From Desulfobacter vibrioformis DSM 8776 (GTDB lineage Bacteria; Desulfobacterota; Desulfobacteria; Desulfobacterales; Desulfobacteraceae), in assembly GCF_000745975.1 (NCBI RefSeq), contig NZ_JQKJ01000015.1, forward strand, positions 55,822 through 119,821: a stretch of 64,000 nucleotides of DNA. The letters run 5' to 3'. The notes below the pieces were generated by a model, which was not told the origin of the DNA, made no database searches, and was given only the letters and a program-made list of their open reading frames with translations. Positions 43,708 to 51,551 of the stretch are shown piece after piece; position 1 is the first letter of the stretch; each line of letters opens with the position of its first letter. Position numbers and translations under genes: made by a program.

Positions 43708-44889
43708 ATGTATCCAGAAAAAAGAACAAAAAATCATTACGTTCATGAAATGTTTTCTGTGAGGCATTTTATGGCACTTTTCCTTATCACAGCATTTGTT
43801 TTCATATTGGCCGCATGCAAAAACGGTGACGTCTTCGACGAAAATCCCAGAAGAGTCGTCAGACCGGTTAAAATGATGACGATTCCATCAGGTACCGATC
43901 TGCCCATATTCAGATTTCCCGGAAAAGTGCGGGCTTCACAGCGGGTGGACATGGCCTTTCAGGTACCGGGGCTGCTGATCGAATTACCTGTCAAGGAGGG
44001 ACAGGAAGTGAAAAAGGGAGAGCTGCTGGCATGCATTGATCCCACGGATTTTCAGACCCGCCTGCGGCAGGCAAAGGGACAGCTGGCCAAGGCAAAGGCG
44101 GCAAACGATCGCGCCAGGAGTGAATACGATCGTATTTTGAGAATAAAGAATGAAGATCCCGGTGCAACAAGCCAGAATATGGTTGACAGAAAACGCGAGG
44201 CCATTGAAAGTGCAAAGGCGGAACTTAATACAGTTAGAGCGGGCGTGGACGAGGCAGAAAACCAGTTGCGTTACACCTATCTGCGTGCCCCTTTTTCCGG
44301 CATGATAGCCAAACGCTATGTAAATAATTTCCAGGAGGTTCAGGCCAAACAACCCATTTTGAAACTTCAGGATGTTACCCATCTTGAAATTCTCGTTGAT
44401 CTGCCGGAAACCATTGTGGCAACCGCCAGGGCAGACTCGGCAACGGCATTTGCCGAGTTTGCCGCAGCCCCGGGAAAACAATACGACCTGACACTCAAAG
44501 AAGTGGCCAAGGAAGCCGACCCCTATACCCAGACCTACCGTGTTGTGATGACCCTGCCGGCACCCGGAGAAATCAACATTCTGCCGGGAATGACGGCCAG
44601 GGTGGTGGGGCGTGCGTCACTGGGGGAAACAGATGGACATCAATGCGTTATCCCGGCCATAGCTGTTTTTGCCGATGAGACCGGAAACTCCCATGTCTGG
44701 GTGGTGGACCCCGGCACCATGAGCGTCAGTAAACGGAAAATCACCACAGGGAATTTTGCCGGAACCCATGACATCCAGATCCTGAACGGGCTCAATCCCG
44801 GTGAAAAAATTGCCGTCAGCGGAATTGTCCAGCTTCGGGAAGGCATGCTGGTTCGTGAGCTCAGAGCGCTGGAGAACCATAACCGATGA
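43708..44889 (+). CDS. RND efflux periplasmic adaptor lipoprotein
   Basis: The 393-residue membrane-fusion protein has a lipoprotein signal ending in the lipobox LAAC (Cys37). It has a biotinyl-lipoyl half-motif (VPGLLIELPVKEGQEVKKGELLACID), a coiled-coil hairpin (about residues 112-190), YLRAPFSGMIAKRYVNNFQEVQA and a beta-barrel domain. It should bridge the RND pump and the outer-membrane factor. It begins 19 bp after atpK, so it may be co-transcribed with the ATPase operon. The stop overlaps the pump gene by 4 bp. Confidence 0.92.
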   Translation: MYPEKRTKNHYVHEMFSVRHFMALFLITAFVFILAACKNGDVFDENPRRVVRPVKMMTIPSGTDLPIFRFPGKVRASQRVDMAFQVPGLLIELPVKEGQEVKKGELLACIDPTDFQTRLRQAKGQLAKAKAANDRARSEYDRILRIKNEDPGATSQNMVDRKREAIESAKAELNTVRAGVDEAENQLRYTYLRAPFSGMIAKRYVNNFQEVQAKQPILKLQDVTHLEILVDLPETIVATARADSATAFAEFAAAPGKQYDLTLKEVAKEADPYTQTYRVVMTLPAPGEINILPGMTARVVGRASLGETDGHQCVIPAIAVFADETGNSHVWVVDPGTMSVSKRKITTGNFAGTHDIQILNGLNPGEKIAVSGIVQLREGMLVRELRALENHNR

Positions 44890-47800
44890 ATATAGCAGAA
44901 TTCAGCATCCAAAAGAGCGTTATCACCTGGTTTGTGACGATTCTGCTGGTTGTTATTGGCGCAATTGCCTTTACCCAGCTCTCCCGCCTGGAGGACCCCG
45001 AATTCACCATCAAGGAAGCCCTTGTCACCACGCCGTATCCCGGAGCCTCGGCCGCTGAAGTGGAAGAGGAGGTCAGCAACGTGATCGAAAAGGCGGTCCA
45101 GGAACTGGGACAGGTGGACTGGGTCGAATCCTGCTCTTCCAGGGGGTATTCCCAGATAAAACTCACCATTCGTGACAAATTTGACAAAACAGCACTGCCC
45201 CAGGTGTGGGACGAATTGCGGCGCAAGGTGAACGACTATCAGGGCCAGCTCCCCCCCGGGGCCGGTCCATCCATTGTAAACGACGATTTCGGTGATGTGT
45301 TCGGCGTATACCTGGCCATTTCAGGAGAGGAGTATACCCACAAAGAGATCTATGAATATGCCAAATTCCTGCAACGTGAGCTGCTTCATGCCCAGGACGT
45401 CAAAAAAATCGTTCTCTACGGTGTTCAGACGGAAGTGATCTATGTGGAAATGCGGCGGGAGAAAATGGCAGAACTGGGGATTTCCCAGCAGAACATTTAC
45501 GATACCCTTGCGGCCAAAAACCTGCCGGCCGCTTCGGGGAATTTAACCCTGGGCAAAGAGTACATTGCGGTTAACCCCACCGGAGAATTCAAGTCGGAAA
45601 AAGAATTCGGGGATCTCCTTGTGAAGGGAACCGGACCAAACGCCCAAAGGATGGTGTACCTGCGTGATGTGGCAAATATCAAGCGCGGTTACAGTGATCC
45701 GCCGGATCCCCTTTTGCGCTATGATCGCAAACCGGCCATCGGCCTGGCCATCTCCACGGTTCAGGGCGGCAACGTCATCACAATGAGCGAAGCACTGGAA
45801 AAACGGTTCAGGGAGCTGGCCGCAATGGCCCCTCTGGGGATGACAATAAACGTCATTTATCTTCAAAACGAAGCCGTCCACACGGCGATCAACGGCTTTA
45901 AGATTAATTTAATCGAGGCCGTGGGCATCGTCATCCTTGTTCTGTTGATCTTCATGGGAATCAGGAGCGGTCTGATCATCGGCATGATCCTTTGTGTCAC
46001 CATTATGGGAACCTTCCTGTTCATGAAGGTGGGAGGCATTACCCTTGAGAGGGTCTCTCTGGGAGCGCTGGTCATTGCCCTGGGAATGCTCGTGGATAAT
46101 GCCATTGTTGTGGCGGATGGCATGCGAGTCAAAATGAACCAGGGAACTGACGCACTCACGGCCGCCCGGGAGGTGGTGGGCCAGGTGGGAACGCCCCTTC
46201 TTTTTGCAACGTTTATTACCATATGTGCTTTTGCCGCCATCGGCACTTCCCAGGACAATACCGGTGAATACTGCCGCACCCTGTTCAGCGTTATTCTGAT
46301 CTCCCTGACACTGAGCTGGATGACAGCCATCACCAGCACCCCGCTGTTATGCAAAACCTTTTATAAAACAGCCCCCGGCGGCGGGGACGGCAACGGCAGT
46401 GCAGACCCTTATGCCGGTAAATTTTACCGGGTGTATCGAAAGTTGCTGTCAACCAGCATCCGGTTCAGGTGGATCACCGTGGGCATTGCCGTGGCGCTGT
46501 TCATACTTGCCGCTGTGGGATTCGGGTATATAAAAACCTGCTTTTTCCCCGATTCAACCAGCCCCCAGTACTACATTGACTTCTGGTTTCCGGAAGGGAC
46601 CCACATCAATGAAACTTCCGGGCAAATGGTGCAGGCTGAAACATATTTCATGAAACGGGAAGAGGTGGAACACGTCACCACATTCATTGGCGGAGGTCAA
46701 ATACGATTTTTGCTGACCTATACGCCCGAGGCCCTCTATGACAGCTATGCCCAGATTCTCATTAAAGTGGATGATTACAGAAAAATTCCCGCCATGATGA
46801 GAGCGGATCAGGACGCGCTGGAAAAGATGTTCCCCCAGGCCACGATCAATACCCGGCCCTTTGCGCTGGGGCCGTCCACCGGCGGTAAAATCCAGATTCG
46901 CATCAAGGGCCCGGACCCGGAAGTGCTGCGAAAACTCGGAAGAAAAGCCGAGGATATCATACTGGCGGATCCCCTGTCCAAAGGTGTCCGGAACGAATGG
47001 CGAACCATGGTCAAGGTGCTGCGGCCGCAAATGGCGGAGGCCCAGGCCCGCCGTGCCGGCATTGGCAGGCCGGATCTGGCCCAGGCCATTGAGGCGGCGG
47101 TGGAAGGAACGCAGGCGGGAATTTATCGCGAAAAAGATGAATTGCTCCCCATTATTGCCCGAACTCCTGAATCCGAACGAAGGGATATGGATAACCTGGG
47201 CAGCATCCAGGTCTGGAGCCCGGTGGCCCGGCAAATGATTCCACTGGGCCAGCTGATCACCGGGTTCAAGGTCGAGTTTGAAAATCCGCATATCTGGCGG
47301 CGGGACCGGACCAAGATGTTACGGATACATGCGGACCCTCTCGAAGGACTGCCCAGCGAGCTTCTGTCCCGGGTGAAGCCCAGGATTGAAAAGGCATTGG
47401 GTGTGGATATAGAACAGAAACTGGGCAGATCCGTCAAACCGGAAAAGTGGGACGTCTCAACCATTCCGGTGCTGAATCAGGATATGATTCCATTGAAAAA
47501 CATGCCAGGGTATACCATTGCCTGGGGCGGGGAGGCCGAAGACTCTGTGGCGGCAATGAACGGCATTAATGAATCCATGCCGGTTTTCTTCGGCCTGATG
47601 GTTCTACTGGTGATTTTGCTTTTTAATTCCATCAAGAAGACCCTGATCATCTGGCTCACCGTGCCCATGGCAATCATCGGTGTCACGGCAGGACTGCTGC
47701 TGTTTGATCTGCCCATGGGATTCATGGCGATTCTGGGGACCATGAGCCTTTCCGGCATGCTGGTCAAAAACGCCATTGTCCTGATTGATCAGATTGATCT

Positions 47801-48035
47801 GGAGATGGCAAGCGGCAAGGCGCCTTTTCAGGCCATTGTGGATTCGGGTGTCAACCGCCTGATCCCCGTTTCCATGACGGCACTCACCACTATTCTCGGG
47901 ATGATTCCCCTGCTTCAGGATGCCTTTTTCGTCAGCATGGCCGTGACCATTATATTCGGGCTGGGGTTTGCCACCGTATTGGCCCTGGTTCTGGTGCCGG
48001 TTCTCTATGCCATCTTTTTCGGGGTAAAAGAATGA
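44886..48035 (+). CDS. RND multidrug efflux pump (AcrB/MdtB-like)
   Basis: The 1049-residue inner-membrane transporter has the RND layout: two sets of six helices and two large periplasmic loops. Signatures are IQKSVITWFVTILLVVIGAIAF, YPGASAAEVEEEV, VRNEWRTM and, in TM4, GMLVDNAIVVADGMR, with acidic residues of the proton relay. The two-residue difference DN for the usual DD is common in HAE-type pumps outside Enterobacteria. The substrate is unknown. It overlaps its neighbours on both sides by 4 bp. Confidence 0.93.
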   Translation: MNIAEFSIQKSVITWFVTILLVVIGAIAFTQLSRLEDPEFTIKEALVTTPYPGASAAEVEEEVSNVIEKAVQELGQVDWVESCSSRGYSQIKLTIRDKFDKTALPQVWDELRRKVNDYQGQLPPGAGPSIVNDDFGDVFGVYLAISGEEYTHKEIYEYAKFLQRELLHAQDVKKIVLYGVQTEVIYVEMRREKMAELGISQQNIYDTLAAKNLPAASGNLTLGKEYIAVNPTGEFKSEKEFGDLLVKGTGPNAQRMVYLRDVANIKRGYSDPPDPLLRYDRKPAIGLAISTVQGGNVITMSEALEKRFRELAAMAPLGMTINVIYLQNEAVHTAINGFKINLIEAVGIVILVLLIFMGIRSGLIIGMILCVTIMGTFLFMKVGGITLERVSLGALVIALGMLVDNAIVVADGMRVKMNQGTDALTAAREVVGQVGTPLLFATFITICAFAAIGTSQDNTGEYCRTLFSVILISLTLSWMTAITSTPLLCKTFYKTAPGGGDGNGSADPYAGKFYRVYRKLLSTSIRFRWITVGIAVALFILAAVGFGYIKTCFFPDSTSPQYYIDFWFPEGTHINETSGQMVQAETYFMKREEVEHVTTFIGGGQIRFLLTYTPEALYDSYAQILIKVDDYRKIPAMMRADQDALEKMFPQATINTRPFALGPSTGGKIQIRIKGPDPEVLRKLGRKAEDIILADPLSKGVRNEWRTMVKVLRPQMAEAQARRAGIGRPDLAQAIEAAVEGTQAGIYREKDELLPIIARTPESERRDMDNLGSIQVWSPVARQMIPLGQLITGFKVEFENPHIWRRDRTKMLRIHADPLEGLPSELLSRVKPRIEKALGVDIEQKLGRSVKPEKWDVSTIPVLNQDMIPLKNMPGYTIAWGGEAEDSVAAMNGINESMPVFFGLMVLLVILLFNSIKKTLIIWLTVPMAIIGVTAGLLLFDLPMGFMAILGTMSLSGMLVKNAIVLIDQIDLEMASGKAPFQAIVDSGVNRLIPVSMTALTTILGMIPLLQDAFFVSMAVTIIFGLGFATVLALVLVPVLYAIFFGVKE

Positions 48036-49651
48036 TAATAATGCGCACAAATTCCGTTATTGAAAAAATAAGGGTAAATATAATACCACAATGGGGAATT
48101 CTTTTCTGTTTGGCTGCCTGTGTGATGACTTTTTACGGTTGTATCACGGTTGGCCCAGATTATATCAAGCCCTCCGTGCCGCCACTGACCCAGTGGCTTG
48201 AAAAAGACGACAGCAGACTTCAAAGCAAAGCCGCCGATGACAACAGTCAATGGTGGAAAAACTTTAATGATCCCGTACTGGATCTTCTCATTGAAAAAGC
48301 ATATCAACAGAACCTGTCACTTAGAATGGCGGGTATTCGAATCATGGAATCCCGTGCCCGGCTGCATATTGCCCTGGGGAACCGGTTTCCCCAGAAACAG
48401 CAGGTCACGGGCGGTTATACCTACGCCAATGCAAGTGAAAACAGTGCAAATACCATGGGGATCGACCTGTCATACGGAGAAGTGAATCTGGGGTTTGATG
48501 CCGCCTGGGAGCTGGATTTCTGGGGGAAATTCCGTCGGGCCGTGGAATCCGATGTTGCCGCCCTCAAGGCCTCCGTCGCCGGTTATGATGATGTTTTGGT
48601 AACCCTTACGGCTGAGGTGGCCCGGGTCTATGTTCAGATTCGCACCTTTGAGCAACGCATGGCCATTGCACGGGAAAATGTAACCACGCAGGAACGGTCC
48701 CTCAACATCGCCACCGTCCGGTTCAATGCCGGAGAGGTGACCGAGCTGGATGTGATGCAGGCCAGAACTCTTCTTAAAAATACCCAGGCCTTGATTCCCC
48801 GTCTGGAATCTAATTTACGAAGATCCAAAAACGCATTGTGCATCCTGCTGGGCACACTACCGGATGATCTGCTGGATCTGCTGGGAAACACGGCATCATC
48901 AATCCCTGCCGCACCCGCAACCGTCGCAGTGGGTATACCGGCGGATCTGCTTCGCAGACGTCCTGATATCAGGCATGCGGAACTCCAGGTGGCAGCCCAG
49001 AGCGCCTTGGTCGGCATTGAAAAGGCAGATCTGTATCCCCATTTTTCCTTGTTCGGTTCTATTGGACTGAGTTCAACCAACGGAGAGAATACCAATGCCG
49101 GAGGCTTTAAAGGCAGTCACCTGGATGATCTTTTCCATGCAGACAGTATCCAGTTTTTTGTCGGGCCGACCCTTAGCTGGGATATTCTGAATTATGGTCG
49201 GATAAAGAATCGGGTCCGGGTTCAGGATGCGCGACTCCAGCAGCAGATCGTCAACTATCAGCATACGGTTCTGTCTGCTGTCCGGGAGACAGAAGATGCG
49301 CTGGTCAGTTTTTTCAAATCACAGGAAGCGGAAACACTGATGGCCGAAAGTGTCAGAGCGGCCAAGCGATCCGTGGAGATTTCCCAGACACAGTATCGTG
49401 AAGGTATTGAGGGGTATCAACGGGTTCTTGACACATTGAGATTTCAGTCTGAGCAGGAGGATTCTCTCAGTAATATCAAGGGATCCGTTGCCCTCAATCT
49501 CATTGCAATATACAAGGCGCTGGGCGGTGGCTGGGAAATTCGCAAAGGCCGGGAGTTCATTCCCGAAAAAACAAAAGAGGTGATGCGGTATAGAACAAAC
49601 TGGGGGGAGCTGCTGGACATCGGAAATGCCGGCAAATCCAATTCTGAATAG
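48032..49651 (+). CDS. Outer-membrane efflux lipoprotein (NodT/OprM family)
   Basis: The 539-residue outer-membrane factor has a signal ending in a lipobox FYGC (Cys37) followed by TVGPDYIKP. It contains the repeated OEP core: DPVLDLLIEKAYQQNLSLRMAGIR, a GFDAAWELDFWGKFRRAVESDVA segment and PADLLRRRPDIRHAELQVAAQSALVGIEKADLYP. It provides the trimeric exit channel for the pump encoded upstream. The order is adaptor, pump, channel. Confidence 0.93.
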   Translation: MIIMRTNSVIEKIRVNIIPQWGILFCLAACVMTFYGCITVGPDYIKPSVPPLTQWLEKDDSRLQSKAADDNSQWWKNFNDPVLDLLIEKAYQQNLSLRMAGIRIMESRARLHIALGNRFPQKQQVTGGYTYANASENSANTMGIDLSYGEVNLGFDAAWELDFWGKFRRAVESDVAALKASVAGYDDVLVTLTAEVARVYVQIRTFEQRMAIARENVTTQERSLNIATVRFNAGEVTELDVMQARTLLKNTQALIPRLESNLRRSKNALCILLGTLPDDLLDLLGNTASSIPAAPATVAVGIPADLLRRRPDIRHAELQVAAQSALVGIEKADLYPHFSLFGSIGLSSTNGENTNAGGFKGSHLDDLFHADSIQFFVGPTLSWDILNYGRIKNRVRVQDARLQQQIVNYQHTVLSAVRETEDALVSFFKSQEAETLMAESVRAAKRSVEISQTQYREGIEGYQRVLDTLRFQSEQEDSLSNIKGSVALNLIAIYKALGGGWEIRKGREFIPEKTKEVMRYRTNWGELLDIGNAGKSNSE

Positions 49652-49655
49652 GGAT

Positions 49656-49677
49656 ATTGCAGACGGTATTCTGCAAT
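49656..49677 (+). terminator. Stem-loop after the efflux operon
   Basis: ATTGCAGA and TCTGCAAT are exact inverse complements around a 6-nt loop, 5 bp after the stop of the outer-membrane factor gene. The following T-tract is short, so termination may be weak. Confidence 0.5.
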
Positions 49678-49746
49678 GCGATTTTCACCATTGTAAAGCA
49701 TAAAGACTGATTGACGTGGTTTGGGTTTAATTATATTAATGATGCC

Positions 49747-50577
49747 ATGAGTCTTTTGAATAAAATTGTGTCAGGCGGACAAACAGGCGCAGATCGTGCT
49801 GCCTTGGATTTCGCCATAAAATTCAATATTCCCCATGGCGGATGGATTACCAAAGGCCGGAGAACGGAATCCGGACCATTGCCCGATTTTTACAATTTAA
49901 AGGAGATGGATACCAGGGATTATCCTGCCCGGACCCGGCAAAACATACTTGATTCCGACGGCACGGTGATTATTGCCAGGGGGCCCTTAACAGGCGGCTC
50001 ATCCCTGACCTATGCGCTTGCACGGAAAACAGGCAAATGGATCTGCAGAATAAATCTGCTGGAACAGGATATTTTTGAGGCGGCATTGATCCTTCACGCC
50101 TTTATCCTGGACCAAGGCATCCGTGTCCTTAATGTGGCCGGCCCAAGGGCCGGCCATGACCCTGATATCTATTACGATGTTAAAACCATTCTGTCAGCCG
50201 CATTGTATCTGAATTTCCTTGAGACTGAAGAAGATTCATGGCAGGCGGACCAGATGATTGATCCGGGTTTTGATTTTCCAAAATCATGCACCAGTATAAA
50301 ACAGGCCATAGATGCCCTTGAACAAAACCTGACGCTTAGGGGAAAGATCCTGATCGCCAGGAGTCAAGCGCATCAGATGGCCGGCATCTACTTTACCCTT
50401 CTTGAATATGTGCAGTTATCTCTTAAACTGGATAAAAAAAATTCAACCATGTTCAAATTTCTTTCCAAAGGAAGGACCCTTAAAGAATACACGCCTGAAG
50501 ATGCGGTTATGGAACTTTTAAAAAAACTTAAAGCCAGATTGTCCAAAAAATTTCAGCTCAGGGTGGTGTCTTCATGA
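49747..50577 (+). CDS. Putative molybdenum carrier protein with C-terminal extension
   Basis: The protein of about 276 residues starts MSLLNKIVSGGQTGADRAALDFA and continues with HGGWITKGRRTESGPLPDFYNLKE and GTVIIARGPLTGGSSLT. This is the putative molybdenum carrier family (PF12694), a Rossmann-like fold related to molybdenum-cofactor carrier proteins. About 110 further residues (from roughly 165) form a helical, basic domain I do not recognise. ATG 49747 was chosen over the earlier frame opening at 49711. It overlaps the rhomboid gene by 4 bp. Whether it binds molybdenum cofactor or a nucleotide is unknown. Confidence 0.8.
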   Translation: MSLLNKIVSGGQTGADRAALDFAIKFNIPHGGWITKGRRTESGPLPDFYNLKEMDTRDYPARTRQNILDSDGTVIIARGPLTGGSSLTYALARKTGKWICRINLLEQDIFEAALILHAFILDQGIRVLNVAGPRAGHDPDIYYDVKTILSAALYLNFLETEEDSWQADQMIDPGFDFPKSCTSIKQAIDALEQNLTLRGKILIARSQAHQMAGIYFTLLEYVQLSLKLDKKNSTMFKFLSKGRTLKEYTPEDAVMELLKKLKARLSKKFQLRVVSS

Positions 50578-51551
50578 TTCCATTAAGAGACGAACAGGAA
50601 ACAACAGCCTCTGCAGTGGCAACCTATACCATTATTTTTATCACCAGTCTGGTTTTCGTCTGGCAGATGATTATGGGAACAGATGATCAGGCCGTTGCCT
50701 ACACATTCGGCTTTGTCCCTGCAAAATACACCATGGCGCAGATGGCGGCTTATTTTTCCTGGCTGAATAAACTGTCCTCACCGTTTACCTATATGTTTCT
50801 GCACGGCGGTTTCTGGCATTTGATCGGAAATATGTGGTTTCTGTTTATTTTCGGTGACAACATTGAACAGGAGTTAGGACCGTTTCGGTTCACTGTTTTT
50901 TATCTGGTTTGTGGGCTCCTTGCCGCGTTTTTCCATTTTTTGCTCAATCCGTCATCTGCTGTACCGACCATTGGTGCAAGCGGCGCCATTGCAGGGGTAA
51001 TGGGAGCCTATTTTCTTCTTCATCCGGGAAATAAAATCCTCACCCTGATCCCTGTGCTTATTTTCCCTTTGTTCGTCAGGATCCCTGCGTTTATTTTTCT
51101 GGGGATGTGGTTCTTTATTCAATTTATTAACGCCACAGGGCAGGGTGCCGGTGCCGGCATTGCCTGGTGGGCCCACATTGGCGGTTTTCTTTCGGGCATG
51201 GCCCTTATTGGCGTGAACACTAAACTGCCCAAGACCGGATTCAGGGAAAGGATTGACAGATACACCCGCAAAAAATGCAGCCCAAGGCTTCAGGTCATCA
51301 CCCCCGGGGAAGGCCCGTCAGGCGGATTTGACCTTTACGGCACCATTGCACTGACGTCCCTTGAAGCGCTGACAGGGACTAAAAAACTTGTCACCATCCC
51401 CTGGGGGTTTAGAAAATCCGTTTACCGGGTGGTGGTACCTGCAGGTACCCGGCATGGATCCATGCTGCGGCTTAAGGGGATGGGAAAATCCTTACCAGGT
51501 ATGGCCCCAGGTGATCTTTTGCTGCGCGTAGACATTAAAAATGTCATTTAA
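50574..51551 (+). CDS. Rhomboid intramembrane protease fused to a DnaJ C-terminal domain
   Basis: Residues 1-215 are a six-helix rhomboid protease: HGGFWHLIGNMWFLFIFGDNIE, catalytic GASG with Ser136, and catalytic His201 in WWAHIGGF. Residues of about 250-325 resemble the C-terminal substrate-binding domain of DnaJ/Hsp40: DLYGTIALTSLEALTGTKKLV, VVVPAGTRHGSMLRLKGMG and APGDLLLRVDI. There is no J domain, zinc finger or CXXC. The soluble part would sit on the cytoplasmic side if topology follows GlpG. It may feed unfolded clients to the protease. It overlaps the molybdenum-carrier-like gene (4 bp) and ydbH (11 bp). Confidence 0.82.
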   Translation: MIPLRDEQETTASAVATYTIIFITSLVFVWQMIMGTDDQAVAYTFGFVPAKYTMAQMAAYFSWLNKLSSPFTYMFLHGGFWHLIGNMWFLFIFGDNIEQELGPFRFTVFYLVCGLLAAFFHFLLNPSSAVPTIGASGAIAGVMGAYFLLHPGNKILTLIPVLIFPLFVRIPAFIFLGMWFFIQFINATGQGAGAGIAWWAHIGGFLSGMALIGVNTKLPKTGFRERIDRYTRKKCSPRLQVITPGEGPSGGFDLYGTIALTSLEALTGTKKLVTIPWGFRKSVYRVVVPAGTRHGSMLRLKGMGKSLPGMAPGDLLLRVDIKNVI

